Translations under genes and position numbers: made by a program
Part shown: positions 44,888-53,932 of the stretch, in pieces
Numbering within the stretch: position 1 is the stretch's first letter
Layout: the number at the start of each line of letters is the position of its first letter
Notes under the pieces: model-generated
The model's database searches: none
What the model saw: the letters and a program-made list of their open reading frames with translations, nothing else
What the model was told of the DNA's origin: nothing
Source: Chloroflexota bacterium
Lineage (GTDB): Bacteria; Chloroflexota; Dehalococcoidia; Lucifugimonadales; JACPQL01
NCBI GenBank assembly: GCA_016190445.1
Contig: JACPQL010000005.1
Coordinates: 30,733 to 94,732 of the forward strand
DNA: 64,000 nucleotides
Reading direction: 5' to 3'

Positions 44888-46047
44888 TGGCTGGACCTCT
44901 GACCGGTGTTAGAATTCTGGACCTCTCCATGTACATTGCCGGGCCATATGGCCCAGGGCTCCTGGCCGACATGGGCGCCGACGTGGTGAAGGTGGAGCCC
45001 CTGACGGCGGACCCGCTGCGGAACGGCGTGGCAGGGTTTCTCACCTGGAACCGGGGCAAGCGGGGCATCGCCGTGGACCTGAGGCTCCCCGCAGGGAGAG
45101 AGGTAGTCCATCGACTGGCAACCGGGGCGGACGTGGTGGTGGAGAACTACCGCCCGGACGTTGCCGAGCGTTTGGGGGTGGACTACAAGACCCTCGCTGC
45201 TCTGAACCCCAGGCTTGTCTACTGCACTGTGACCGCCTACGGCTCCACGGGGCCCAACCGGCGACGGCCTGGCGTTGACCCCATCCTCCAGGCGGAGAGT
45301 GGGGTGATGCGCGCCCAGGGCGGTGACACGGCCCCACCCGTGTTCCTGCGTATCGCCGTCTGCGACTACTACGGCGCCATGCTCAACGCCACCGGTATCC
45401 TCATGGCCCTCTTCCATCGGGCGCGCACAGGCCGGGGACAGCGCCTGGAGACATCGCTCCTTCAAGCAGGCATCTTCGCCAACTCCGACGCCTTCGTCGC
45501 CTACGAAGGGAAGCCGCCCCGTCAGCAGGCAGACCCCCAACACTACGGCTTCGGCGCCCTGGACCGGCTGTACCAGACCGAGGACAGCTGGCTCTTCTTG
45601 CAGGTCTGCACCGATGCCCAGTGGAGGGCGCTGGCGGATGCACTGGGGCTTTCGGAGGACCCGCGCTTCGCCACCAGGGTCTCTCGCCAGCAGCACGACT
45701 CCGAGCTAGGCCAGACACTGGCAGATCGGTTCGCCGGTGGGCCCACGGAGCGATGGCTTGCGTTTCTGGAGACCAGGGGAGTGCCGTGCGCCCCCGTGGC
45801 CCTGGACTACCATCAGGCCTTCTTCGACGACCCTCACCCCCTGGAGACGGGGATGGTGGCAGAACGGGAGCACCCCACCTATCAGCGGGTGCAGCAGTCA
45901 GCCAACCTGGTCCGGTTCTCGGAGGGAGGGGGTCCGGCACCCCTGGCCGGGCCCACGGTGGGCCAGCACACAGACGAGGTCCTGAAGGAGCTGGGCTACT
46001 CGGCAGAGCAGATCGCGGAGCTGCGTCAGGCCAAGGTGGTCGCGTAG
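44887..46047 (+). CDS. CaiB/BaiF family III CoA-transferase (catalytic Asp present)
   Basis: 386 aa from ATG 44887, which shares its A with the upstream TGA (TGATG). The track start upstream is rejected. It shows MYIAGPYGPGLLADMGADVV, NRGKRGIAVDLRLPAG, and AVCDYYGAMLNATGILMAL with Asp 21 residues before TGRGQ. The last residues (ELRQAKVVA) and stop are encoded by an 18-bp sequence that is duplicated at 46148-46165, across a palindromic insert. It is the probable catalytic partner of 43724-44887. The substrates are unknown. Confidence 0.9.
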   Translation: MAGPLTGVRILDLSMYIAGPYGPGLLADMGADVVKVEPLTADPLRNGVAGFLTWNRGKRGIAVDLRLPAGREVVHRLATGADVVVENYRPDVAERLGVDYKTLAALNPRLVYCTVTAYGSTGPNRRRPGVDPILQAESGVMRAQGGDTAPPVFLRIAVCDYYGAMLNATGILMALFHRARTGRGQRLETSLLQAGIFANSDAFVAYEGKPPRQQADPQHYGFGALDRLYQTEDSWLFLQVCTDAQWRALADALGLSEDPRFATRVSRQQHDSELGQTLADRFAGGPTERWLAFLETRGVPCAPVALDYHQAFFDDPHPLETGMVAEREHPTYQRVQQSANLVRFSEGGGPAPLAGPTVGQHTDEVLKELGYSAEQIAELRQAKVVA

Positions 46048-46165
46048 CCGGAAAATAGCGATTGACCCTTGTAGGGCATCCCGACCTGTCGGGACGAACC
46101 TGCCCGTACGGTACGGTCGGGTTGGGAAACCCGACCTACTGCGAGGAGCCAAGGTGGTCGCGTAG
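46030..46165 (+). repeat. 18-bp direct duplication flanking a 100-bp palindromic insert
   Basis: GCCAAGGTGGTCGCGTAG occurs at 46030-46047 (end of the CaiB gene, including its stop) and again at 46148-46165. Between them, 46048-46147 holds GTAGGGCATCCCGACCTGTCGGGA and GGTCGGGTTGGGAAACCCGACCTAC, an inverted-repeat element with GTAGG/CCTAC ends. It looks like a small non-coding mobile or repeat element that duplicated its target, or a slipped duplication. Confidence 0.65.
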
Positions 46166-46230
46166 AAGTCGCCTTGTCTCCCGCCCGTGGCTCGATTATC
46201 CTTACGCCAGCACCCCTCAGAAAAAGGCCA

Positions 46231-46303
46231 CTCGCCCTTCGACGCTCAGGACGAGCGGCACACGCCGGCCCCGCTCATGGTGAGCTTGTCGAACCATGAG
46301 CGG
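46231..46303. repeat. REP-like inverted repeats (GCTCATGGT...ACCATGAGC)
   Basis: Two adjacent elements: CTCGCCCTTCGACGCTCAGGACGAGCGG (46231-46258) and CCGCTCATGGTGAGCTTGTCGAACCATGAGCGG (46271-46303), the latter a perfect 11-bp stem. Both belong to the same dispersed family as 40687-40752 and lie in the 328-bp gap before the amidohydrolase gene. Confidence 0.7.
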
Positions 46304-46375
46304 CACATCCGTTTTCCATGCGGGGGTGGCGAAGTCTTGCTTCATGAAGGACTTACAGGCAAAGGAGGCCCACCG

Positions 46376-47530
46376 GTGACACAGCAAGCACAGTACGACC
46401 TGTTGCTACGAGGCGGGAACCTGCTGGACCCGGCCCAGAAGGTCAACGCCAGCCGCGACGTTGCCTTTCGGGGTGGTCGCGTGGCTGCGGTGGCAGCGCG
46501 AATAGACCCGGCCCAGGCCAGGGAGGTCATTGATGTCACCGGCAAGCTGGTCACCCCTGGCCTGATAGACGCCCACGGCCACTTCTACCACGGCTCCAAC
46601 CCTAGCCCCGTGCATCCGGACAAGGCGTGCCTGCCCTCTGGTGTGACCACGGCAGTGGACGGTGGGACCGCCGGGTGGGCCAACTTCCCGGCCATGCGGG
46701 ACTACGTGTTTCCCGCCCAGAAGGTGCGGCTCCTGGCCTTCCTCCATATCGGCGCCCTGGGGCTGGCCCCCAACCGGGCGGTGGGAGGCGAGCTAAGGGA
46801 CATTCGGCTGGTGGACCCCGACCATACCGCGGAGACGGTGCGACAGAACCGTGGCCTCCTTCTGGGGGTGAAGGTGCGTATGCATGTGGAGGCCGTGGCC
46901 TACTGGGAGGCCAGGAGTGCTCTGAAAGCGGCCCGCCTGGCTACCGACAGGTGCGGCGGGAAGCTCATGATTCACGTGAGCGGCACCCCAATCCCCCTGC
47001 CCGAGGTGCTGGAGGTGCTGGGCCCCGGGGACATCATGACCCACGCCTTCAACGGCAACCCTGAGAACATGATAGGCCACGATGGCAAGGTGAGGCCACA
47101 GGTCCGCGCCGCTGCCGAGCGGGGCGTGGTGATGGACGTGGGCGACGCCGGAGTCCACTGCGACATCAACGTGGTCAAGGCAGCCATGCGGGACGGCCTC
47201 CTCCCCACCACCATCAGCACCGACATCCATACACCGCCACCGGGCCGGGTCGTCTACAAGCAGCACGAGCTCCTGGCCAAGTTCATGGCGCTGGGCATGT
47301 CCCTGGAGCAGGTGGTCGCCGCCAGCACCAGCGCGTCAGCCAAGGTGATCGGGCTGGACAAGGAGATAGGGAGCCTTGGCGTGGGCATGGCGGGCGACGC
47401 CGCCGTGTTCACCCAGGAGGAGGGCCGCTTCACCTACCAGGACATGGCGGGGAATCATGTGGTGGGGGACAAGCGTCTTGTCCCCGTGCTCACCATCAAG
47501 GACGGCCAGGTGGTCTGGCGGGCCGGCTAG
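46376..47530 (+). CDS. Amidohydrolase/deacetylase family metallohydrolase
   Basis: 384 aa from GTG 46376, preceded by AAAGGAGGCCCACCG. The track start at 46187 runs through REP repeats and is rejected. This is a dihydroorotase-like TIM barrel: YDLLLRGGNLLDPAQKVNAS, the metal motif LIDAHGHFYHG, a Lys in GVKVRMHVEA that could be carbamylated, IHVSGTP, ITHAFNG-type (MTHAFNGNPEN) and STDIHTPPPG. The closest described group is the amidohydrolase/deacetylase family of Enterococcus EF_0837 type. It probably hydrolyses an N-acyl or cyclic amide substrate that is not known. Confidence 0.87.
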   Translation: MTQQAQYDLLLRGGNLLDPAQKVNASRDVAFRGGRVAAVAARIDPAQAREVIDVTGKLVTPGLIDAHGHFYHGSNPSPVHPDKACLPSGVTTAVDGGTAGWANFPAMRDYVFPAQKVRLLAFLHIGALGLAPNRAVGGELRDIRLVDPDHTAETVRQNRGLLLGVKVRMHVEAVAYWEARSALKAARLATDRCGGKLMIHVSGTPIPLPEVLEVLGPGDIMTHAFNGNPENMIGHDGKVRPQVRAAAERGVVMDVGDAGVHCDINVVKAAMRDGLLPTTISTDIHTPPPGRVVYKQHELLAKFMALGMSLEQVVAASTSASAKVIGLDKEIGSLGVGMAGDAAVFTQEEGRFTYQDMAGNHVVGDKRLVPVLTIKDGQVVWRAG

Positions 47531-47582
47531 CGCCCGCTAAGCATTGAGTGTTGCCTACTTGAACCATGCCAGGGAGGTGACC

Positions 47583-48455
47583 ATGTCCGCCAAGTCGCAA
47601 CTGCACGAAATGCTCCAGCGAGGGGAGACGGTGGTGGCCCCCGGCGCCTACGACCCCCTGACGGGGCGCATCGTCCAGCGCATGGGGTTCAAGGCCTGCT
47701 ACGTGGGTGGGTGGATGACCGGCGCTCACCTGGCCACCACGGAGCCCCTGACCACTCTCACCGAGCAGGTGGAGGTGGGCCGGAAGGTGGCGCGGGCCGT
47801 GGACATCCCTGTCATTGTGGATGCCGACGCAGGCTTCGGCGAGCCCCTCCAGGTGGTCCGAGCCGTCCACGAGTACGAGGAAGCGGGCATAGCCGCCATC
47901 CACATCGAAGACCAGGTTTACCCCAAGCGGGCCTCCTACCACCGGGGCCTGGAACACGTGGTGCCCAGGGAGGAGTTCCTGGCCAAGATACGCTACGCTC
48001 TGAAGGCCAGGCGGGACAGGGACTTCCTCATCATCGCCCGAAGCGACGCGGGCCACGCAGCGGGGGGCTCCTGGCAGGAGGCGGTGGCCCGCCTCCAGGC
48101 AGCGGCAGAGCTGGGTGCCGATGCCATAATGCCCCTGACCCGCACCAGCGAGCAGATGGAGCAGTTGCGCTCCCTCATGCCCAACCCCCCTGCCCCCATG
48201 CTCACCACCGCCTATTTCAACGGGCCATCGGTGAAGGAGATGGAGGCCCTGGGCTTCCGCATCATCATCTATCCCATCGCCACAATAGCCGCAGCGGTGA
48301 GCGCAATCATGGACCTCTATGCCGGGGTGAGGGACGCCGGAGAGTGCCGGTTCGACCCGCAGAAGGCCCAGAGTGTGCGCTCTGAGATCGAGGCGGCCAT
48401 AGGTCTGCCGGAGTACTACAAGCTGGAAGACGAGACCACAGAGCGTAGGGGCTAG
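47583..48455 (+). CDS. Isocitrate lyase/PEP mutase family protein
   Basis: 290 aa from ATG 47583, with GGGAGGTGACC before it. The TIM-barrel marks are GAYDPLTGRIVQRMGFKACY, the metal-binding IVDADAGFGEP, AAIHIEDQVYPKRASYHRG, and IIARSDAGHA. In place of the KKCGH of 2-methylisocitrate lyase it has PKRASYHRG, which puts it in the oxaloacetate decarboxylase/carboxyvinyl-phosphonate mutase-like part of the family. It probably cleaves or isomerises a 2-oxo or malate-like acid. It follows the amidohydrolase by 52 bp, and its stop overlaps that of the convergent flavin reductase gene in a CTAG. Confidence 0.85.
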   Translation: MSAKSQLHEMLQRGETVVAPGAYDPLTGRIVQRMGFKACYVGGWMTGAHLATTEPLTTLTEQVEVGRKVARAVDIPVIVDADAGFGEPLQVVRAVHEYEEAGIAAIHIEDQVYPKRASYHRGLEHVVPREEFLAKIRYALKARRDRDFLIIARSDAGHAAGGSWQEAVARLQAAAELGADAIMPLTRTSEQMEQLRSLMPNPPAPMLTTAYFNGPSVKEMEALGFRIIIYPIATIAAAVSAIMDLYAGVRDAGECRFDPQKAQSVRSEIEAAIGLPEYYKLEDETTERRG

Positions 48456-49060
48456 CTCGGGCGCACCGCCTCGAAGATGTCGTGGGTGCGGCAATAGAGG
48501 TTGCCCACCAGGCGGCCCACTGCCTTCAGCCTGTGAGGGTCCACCCGTTCCCCCTGTATGAGGTCGTCCCTTACATGGAGCAGGAGGACCTCCCCCAGCA
48601 CCACCATCGTTTCGCCTTTCCCCTTGCCCACCGGGACCAGTTGGCTTAGCCGGCACTCCATGTTCACGGGCGACTCGGCCACCCGCGGAGGCCGCACCCG
48701 CTCGGAGGGGACCGGGGTGAGGCCCGCGACCTTGAATTCGTCCACATTGGCCGGGTAATCTCCCGCCGTCATGACCATCGCCTCAGCTATCTCGTCCACC
48801 ACCACGTTGACGACGAATTCCCCCGTCTGCTCGATGTTCCACAGGGTGTCTTTGGGCCTCTCCCGCTTCTCGCCAGAAAAGCGGGAGATGGCCAGCATGA
48901 GCGTGGGCGGCGTATAGGAAACAACGTTGAAGAATGAAAAGGGCGCCAGGTTATTGGCACCTCCGGTAGAGGTGGTAGATACCAGGGCGATGGGCCTGGG
49001 CACCACAACGCCGCCCAGAATGCCACTGAACCCCTCGAACTTGAGTGGGTCTATCCTCAT
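48452..49060 (-). CDS. Flavin reductase family protein (FMN-binding split barrel)
   Basis: 202 aa from ATG 49060 (MRIDPLKFEGFSGILGGVVV); the track start upstream covers the promoter and is rejected. PRPIALVSTTSTGGANNLAP, APFSFFNVVSYTPPTLMLAI and RPKDTLWNIEQTGEFVVNVV are typical of the FMN-binding flavin reductase-like domain. Members supply reduced flavin to monooxygenases or act as FMN oxidoreductases; the LLM proteins in this window are possible partners, but none is adjacent. Its stop overlaps that of the convergent gene at 47583-48455. Confidence 0.88.
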   Translation of the reverse strand: MRIDPLKFEGFSGILGGVVVPRPIALVSTTSTGGANNLAPFSFFNVVSYTPPTLMLAISRFSGEKRERPKDTLWNIEQTGEFVVNVVVDEIAEAMVMTAGDYPANVDEFKVAGLTPVPSERVRPPRVAESPVNMECRLSQLVPVGKGKGETMVVLGEVLLLHVRDDLIQGERVDPHRLKAVGRLVGNLYCRTHDIFEAVRPS

Positions 49061-49111
49061 CTCTTCCTCCAAAGAAAGGCCGGGGGTATGTGGTAACTGT
49101 CTTGTGGTGGG

Positions 49112-49120
49112 AGTATAGCA
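49112..49120 (-). promoter_or_regulatory. Extended -10 promoter of the flavin reductase gene
   Basis: The minus strand reads TGCTATACT about 50 bp before the ATG at 49060; no good -35 at 17 bp. Confidence 0.45.
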
Positions 49121-49139
49121 GAGCCTGGCGTACAGCCTC

Positions 49140-49167
49140 TTGGCTAATGCGCCCAAGGGTGTAGAAT
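49140..49167 (+). promoter_or_regulatory. Candidate promoter of the enoyl-CoA hydratase at 49217
   Basis: TTGGCT (49140-49145), 16-bp spacer, TAGAAT (49162-49167), 50 bp before the ATG. Confidence 0.4.
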
Positions 49168-49216
49168 AGCACGGCGTCGCGATGCACGCCGGAGAGCGAC
49201 GAGAAAGGAGGGTGGT

Positions 49217-50005
49217 ATGACCGAGCCGGTGCTGGTGTACACGAAGCACGAGGGCGGGCGCATAGTGGTTATGCGCATGAACAGGCCTGACCGGTTGAAC
49301 GCGCTGAACGTGGAATTGATGGACGCCATCGCCGAGGGGTGGCAGCGCTTCGCCGACGACGACGAGGCGTGGGTGGCCATACTAACGGGGACCGGTGAGC
49401 GGGCCTTCTGCGCCGGCATGGACCTCCGGGCGCGGGCTGAGGCCGACGCCGCCGGCAAGGAGGTGCGACCCCGACGGCGCAGTGTCTTCCCCCTGGTGGA
49501 TACTCTGAAGCTGTTCAAACCCACCATCGCCGCCGTCAACGGCTATGCTCTGGGGGGTGGCTTCCACATGATGCTCAACTGCGACGTGGCCATAGCGGCA
49601 GAGCACGCCGAGTTCGGCATCCCGGAGTCCCGGTGGAACCTGGCCCCACCCTTCCCCACCACCCTCACCCGGCTCATCGGCCTGCGCAGGACCCTGGAGC
49701 TGGCTCTTTGGGGCGCCCGCCGCATCCCCGCCCAGCGGGCGTATGAGATTGGCCTGGTGAACAAGGTGGTCCCCAAGGAGCAGCTCATGGACGAGGCCAT
49801 GAGTTGGGCCAAAGAGATACTGGAGCTGGGCCCGCGGGCGGTGTGGGACCTCAAGGAGAGCATCTACCGCACGCTCCACATGGAGGCTCCCGTGGCATAT
49901 GGCTTCGCCGAGGGCCTGGGCCAGAACCTGAAGGGGATGGAGGACAGCGTCGAGGGCCCCAAGGCCTTTGCAGAGCGCAGGAAGCCCGAGTTCAAGAACG
50001 CTTAG
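49217..50005 (+). CDS. Enoyl-CoA hydratase/isomerase family protein
   Basis: 262 aa from ATG 49217, preceded by GAAAGGAGGGTGGT. Crotonase marks: VVMRMNRPDRLNALNVELMD, GTGERAFCAGMDLRAR (oxyanion hole), NGYALGGGFHMMLNCDVAIA, EFGIPESRWNLAPP, and TLELALWGARRIPAQRAYEIG. Both catalytic Glu positions are filled. The ending (KAFAERRKPEFKNA) is normal. It is only distantly related to the tandem pair at 40782-42420. Single gene with its own promoter candidate, followed by a small unrelated gene. The acyl substrate cannot be assigned. Confidence 0.92.
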   Translation: MTEPVLVYTKHEGGRIVVMRMNRPDRLNALNVELMDAIAEGWQRFADDDEAWVAILTGTGERAFCAGMDLRARAEADAAGKEVRPRRRSVFPLVDTLKLFKPTIAAVNGYALGGGFHMMLNCDVAIAAEHAEFGIPESRWNLAPPFPTTLTRLIGLRRTLELALWGARRIPAQRAYEIGLVNKVVPKEQLMDEAMSWAKEILELGPRAVWDLKESIYRTLHMEAPVAYGFAEGLGQNLKGMEDSVEGPKAFAERRKPEFKNA

Positions 50006-50171
50006 GCAGCGTGCCCCCGTGTGCCCTGGAGCCTGGCCTTTGCGACCTTGACTTTGCTCGGCCACCGTGCCATTCTCTGCGAGGGGCGCCGGCGGCAAGC
50101 TGAATATTGGCGTATTCCCCACGATGCCGAAGGATAGCTGGTGCAAGTCTGCGCAAGCAAGGAGGTGCCAG

Positions 50172-50486
50172 ATGCTTTTCGTCGCCACTCACACTCATGC
50201 GCCCGAGTCCTGCCCTGTGAACGACCCGGTGTCGGTGCATGAGATGGCCAAGGCAGAGCACGCCAAAGAGTGCGGCGTGACGGTGCTGGGTAGCTACATC
50301 GCCCCGCCCGAGCACCTGATGTACTTTGTCCTGGATGCCAGCGACTACTCCTCGGTGGTCAAGTTCTTCCGGCCGCTGATGAAAATAGGCCTGCCCCGTA
50401 TTACTCCCGTCCAGACGCTGGAGGAGGCTACGGGTATCTTCCCCGTGACGCCGCGCCGCGGCGGTAGGCGGCGGACGCGGGCCTGA
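50172..50486 (+). CDS. Small DUF3303-like protein
   Basis: 104 aa from ATG 50172, with AAGGAGGTGCCAG before it; the track ORF extends upstream without support. The sequence MLFVATHTHAPESCP and the later YFVLDASDYSSVVKFFRPL with IGLPRITPVQTLEEA resemble the small ferredoxin-like DUF3303 type proteins. The tail is very basic (RRGGRRRTRA). No catalytic residues can be named. It lies 113 bp before an LLM oxidoreductase on the same strand, so they may share a transcript. Confidence 0.65.
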   Translation: MLFVATHTHAPESCPVNDPVSVHEMAKAEHAKECGVTVLGSYIAPPEHLMYFVLDASDYSSVVKFFRPLMKIGLPRITPVQTLEEATGIFPVTPRRGGRRRTRA

Positions 50487-50598
50487 GCGACGGGCTTCGA
50501 TGGCCCTGCGGTACCCCGAAAGTGAAGTGAGGCCGGGCCCAATAAACGGACCCTCGGCATAGTTGGGTGTGCCTATACCCGCTGTACAGGAGGAGACT

Positions 50599-51555
50599 AT
50601 GAGTGACAAGAGGATTGGCGTTGCGGCCATGGGCGGAGACGCCAGCGCTGTGCTGGCCCGTATACAGGAGTTGGAGCGCCTGGGTATGCCGGCGGCGTGG
50701 CTGACCACCGGGGGCGCGGGTCTGGATGCTCTGACACTTTTTGCCGCTGCCGCAGTGCGCACAGAGCGCATCCTGCTGGGCACCTGCATCACGCCCACCT
50801 GGCCGCGCCATCCGATAGTGGCGGCACAGCAGGTGCAGGTGGTGGGCAAGCTGGCACCGGGGCGCTTCCGCCTTGGGGTCGGCCCCAGCCACAAGGCAGG
50901 GATGGAGCGCACCTTTGGGGTAAACTTCCAGGCGCCGCTCACCAACCTTCGCGAGTACGTCCACATCGTCAAGACGCTGCTCCAGCAGGGAGCGGTGGAC
51001 TTTGACGGGCGTCACTACCATGCCCACGCCCGCATCCCGGAGCCCATATCCGGTGTGCCTGTGATGGCTTCGGCGCTCCGGCGCGGCTCCTTCCTGGCGT
51101 GCGGCGCAGAGGCCGATGGCGCTATTAGCTGGGTCTGCCCTGGCACCTACCTGCGCGATGTGGCCCTCCCCGCCATGCGGCAGGGCGCACAGCAGTCGGG
51201 CCGCCCTGTTCCGCCGCTGATTGCCCACGCGCCCGTATGTGTCCACGACAACGCCAGTGAGGTGCGCGCCGCCGCCAAAGAGCAACTGGCGAACTACCCC
51301 GCCAACCCCTTCTACACCCAGATGTTGGTGGATGCCGGCTTCCCCGAGGTGGCCAAGACCAAAGCCTGGAATGATGCCATGCTGGAGGCGGTGGTGCTCT
51401 CTGGAAAAGAGGAGCAGGTGACGAGGCGGCTGAAGCAACTTTTCGACCTGGGGGCCAGTGAAATCATCGTCTCGGTGGTCACCGCCGGGGCCAACCCGGC
51501 GGCATCGTGGCAGCGGACGGTGCGGCTGCTGGCGGAGGCGGCCAAGGGCGTCTAG
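50599..51555 (+). CDS. LLM-class F420/flavin-dependent oxidoreductase
   Basis: 318 aa from ATG 50599, with CAGGAGGAGACT before it. It is a luciferase-like barrel: RIQELERLGMPAAWLTTGGA, RTERILLGTCITPTWPRHPI, VVGKLAPGRFRLGVGPSHK and REYVHIVKTLLQQGAVDFDG. The loop GVPVMASALRRGSFLACG and the phrase ADGAISWVCPGTYL suit the F420-dependent methylene-tetrahydromethanopterin-reductase-like group, though FMN use is not excluded. It is not close to the copy at 24947-25906. The substrate is unknown. Confidence 0.88.
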   Translation: MSDKRIGVAAMGGDASAVLARIQELERLGMPAAWLTTGGAGLDALTLFAAAAVRTERILLGTCITPTWPRHPIVAAQQVQVVGKLAPGRFRLGVGPSHKAGMERTFGVNFQAPLTNLREYVHIVKTLLQQGAVDFDGRHYHAHARIPEPISGVPVMASALRRGSFLACGAEADGAISWVCPGTYLRDVALPAMRQGAQQSGRPVPPLIAHAPVCVHDNASEVRAAAKEQLANYPANPFYTQMLVDAGFPEVAKTKAWNDAMLEAVVLSGKEEQVTRRLKQLFDLGASEIIVSVVTAGANPAASWQRTVRLLAEAAKGV

Positions 51556-51672
51556 GCACGGGGCGTTCGGTCTCCGGAACACGTTCTGGAAAGCATTGGG
51601 GATAAGCACCCATCATTCACCAGTGGGACCGCTGGGGTAGTCCACGTACAAGAACGACGGGAGACCAACGTT

Positions 51673-53886
51673 ATGAGGGCAGGTGTCCGGGTCTTGGTGG
51701 TCTCCGGCATTCTACTGTTCTTGGCCTGTACTCAGCCTGCTCCTACGCCTACAACCATCCCTACGCCATCCCCAACTTCCACGCCCACGGCCACGCCAAC
51801 GCCGTTGCCAACTCCTACGCCCACGCCAATTCCACCGCCGGTGGCCTCGTTTTCAGCCAACGCCTCCTCAGGCAGCGCACCCTTAGCCGTTCGGTTCACC
51901 GACGCCTCCCAAGGCCCTGTCACATCCTGGCAATGGGACTTCGGCGATGGGTCCTCCAGCACGGAGCAGAACCCAACCCACCAGTACACCAAAGTCGGGA
52001 CTTTCACGGTGCGGTTGGTGGCGGCTGGCCCTGGGGGCCAGGACGCGGCCACGAAGGATGGTGCAATACAGGTTCTTTCTGGCCCACTGGACGCCGTCCT
52101 GGTTAGCGCTACGACTGTGGCTGTATCGGTCCGGGAATCTCTCCGTCTGAGTGCCAGGGCCGTAGACGAGTTCGGCAACGATATTAGCAGCGTTGCACTT
52201 GTCTGGAGGGCCACGGACCCCGCCGTGAGGGTTGATGACACAGGTCTACTGACCGCGGGGACCAAAGCAGGAATCTATCGAGGCGTGATAAGAGTATCGG
52301 CGAGCCAGGGTGCCCAGAGCCGACAGACTACCATTGACGTGACCGTCCGGCCAGGGGCGCTGTCCAAAGTCGTGCTGGACCCAGCCCAGGTTACCCTGGA
52401 CATAGGCGCTACCCATCGTTTCACTATCAAAGCCCTGGACGAGTTTGGCAACGAGATTCCCGACCCCATAGTATCCAGGAGTGTTACCCCTGCCTCGGGC
52501 GCGTGGGACGCCGGCGGCGTTTTCACCGCGGGAACCAAGGCTGGGCAGTTCCTGGGCGCTGTGCGTGTCGAACTGGTAAGCGGGACGGCCCGAGTGACGG
52601 CAACGGCAGACGTTACTATTCGGCCAGACCCACTGGCCAGCGTGGCGGTGCAACCGGCCTCGCTGAGCGTCCAGAAAAAGGGAGACATCCATCAGTTCAG
52701 CGCCTCAGGCTTCGACCGACACGGGAACGAGATCCCAGGCCTTGCTTTCGCATGGGAGTCCACGGGTGGCCAGATAGACCAGAACGGCATCTTTACCGCG
52801 ACTGGCGTGTTTGGTCGCCATAAGGTCACTGCGTCAGCCACGTTCAAGGATAGTCGGCATAGCGGCTCAGCCCTGGTCACCATTCCGCCAACGTGGACCG
52901 TTACAGGAGGAATGGCCAACGCCCGGGTGGATATTGCGGTACTGCTGCCGAACGGCCAGGTGCTTACCGTGGGCGGTGCGCCTTCTGGCACCGAGGCGGC
53001 GGAGCTTTACGACCCGGCGCAAGGGACGTTCCGCAGTGCAGCAACCTCTCAGTGCGAACATGGGACAGGGGCCACCGCTACCCTATTGCCGGACGGGAAG
53101 GTACTGGTCGCTGGCGGGACCTTGGACCGGCGGTGTGCTCAGATCTATGACCCGGCCACCCAGTCATTTACCCAGACCGGGAGTCTACAGGTCGGCCACG
53201 CTAACCACTCGGCCACTCTCTTGTCCAACGGGAAAGTGCTTGTCGTTGGCGGTGATGTGGCTGGGGTCAGCAAGGCGGAGGCTGAACTGTACGATCCCGC
53301 AACCGGCAATTTTGTCTTGGCAGGTAATTTGCGAACGGACAGGACTCGACACGCTGCGGCACTACTCCCTAGCGGGAAAGTGCTCATCGCTGGTGGTCAC
53401 CAGCTCACGGCTGGACAGGCCCAGTGCCTCCGTGCTGCGGAGCTTTATGACCCTGCCACAGGCACGTTCGACGATGTGGGGAACACCCTTTACGCGGGCT
53501 GCGAGGTCAGAGCCATAGTGCTGCAGAACGGCAAGGTCCTGCTCACTGAGGGGAGCCAGGGTGTTGCCGAAGTCTACCAGCCCCTCAACAGCACCTTTAG
53601 CCCAGCAGGAGAGATGAACAGGCGCAGAGCTAACTACACCGCGACCTTGCTCCCGGATGGAAGGGTGCTCGTTGCAGGTGGCCATAACGCGGTTTCGCCA
53701 ACCTTACAGCCATTAGACTCTGCCGAGCTGTACGACCCGGAAACCAACAGCTTCACTGCAACAGCCAGTATGAAGCAAGCTAGGCTGAACCACACCGCGA
53801 CACTGCTGGCAGACGGGAGGGTGCTTGTAGTGGGGGGCTCTGGCGCCCTCAACGCCTTGCTCAGTTCGGCTGAGCTGTTGGAATGA
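51673..53886 (+). CDS. Lipoprotein with PKD, Ig-like and kelch repeats
   Basis: 737 aa from ATG 51673. The N-terminus is a lipoprotein signal ending in LLFLAC, followed by a Thr/Pro linker of about 35 residues. Then comes a PKD domain ([20 protein letters not shown]), three Ig-like repeats with the [20 protein letters not shown] pattern, and from about residue 410 a C-terminal propeller of six kelch-type blades, each with [12 protein letters not shown] or a variant and AELYDPATG. It should be anchored outside the membrane. The domain set (PKD + Ig-like + propeller) mirrors that of the giant surface protein at 1-6961, in the opposite order. The function is probably binding of glycans or partners. 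Confidence 0.9.
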   Translation: MRAGVRVLVVSGILLFLACTQPAPTPTTIPTPSPTSTPTATPTPLPTPTPTPIPPPVASFSANASSGSAPLAVRFTDASQGPVTSWQWDFGDGSSSTEQNPTHQYTKVGTFTVRLVAAGPGGQDAATKDGAIQVLSGPLDAVLVSATTVAVSVRESLRLSARAVDEFGNDISSVALVWRATDPAVRVDDTGLLTAGTKAGIYRGVIRVSASQGAQSRQTTIDVTVRPGALSKVVLDPAQVTLDIGATHRFTIKALDEFGNEIPDPIVSRSVTPASGAWDAGGVFTAGTKAGQFLGAVRVELVSGTARVTATADVTIRPDPLASVAVQPASLSVQKKGDIHQFSASGFDRHGNEIPGLAFAWESTGGQIDQNGIFTATGVFGRHKVTASATFKDSRHSGSALVTIPPTWTVTGGMANARVDIAVLLPNGQVLTVGGAPSGTEAAELYDPAQGTFRSAATSQCEHGTGATATLLPDGKVLVAGGTLDRRCAQIYDPATQSFTQTGSLQVGHANHSATLLSNGKVLVVGGDVAGVSKAEAELYDPATGNFVLAGNLRTDRTRHAAALLPSGKVLIAGGHQLTAGQAQCLRAAELYDPATGTFDDVGNTLYAGCEVRAIVLQNGKVLLTEGSQGVAEVYQPLNSTFSPAGEMNRRRANYTATLLPDGRVLVAGGHNAVSPTLQPLDSAELYDPETNSFTATASMKQARLNHTATLLADGRVLVVGGSGALNALLSSAELLE

Positions 53887-53932
53887 CGCCAATGTCTCTT
53901 GGAAGCAATACCAACGAGAAACGGTGCTCTCG

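Noticed and set aside
46187-46375. N-terminal extension of the amidohydrolase from the track start
   Set aside because: It translates REP-like repeats; GTG 46376 has a good AAAGGAGG site and starts at the family's normal N-terminus.
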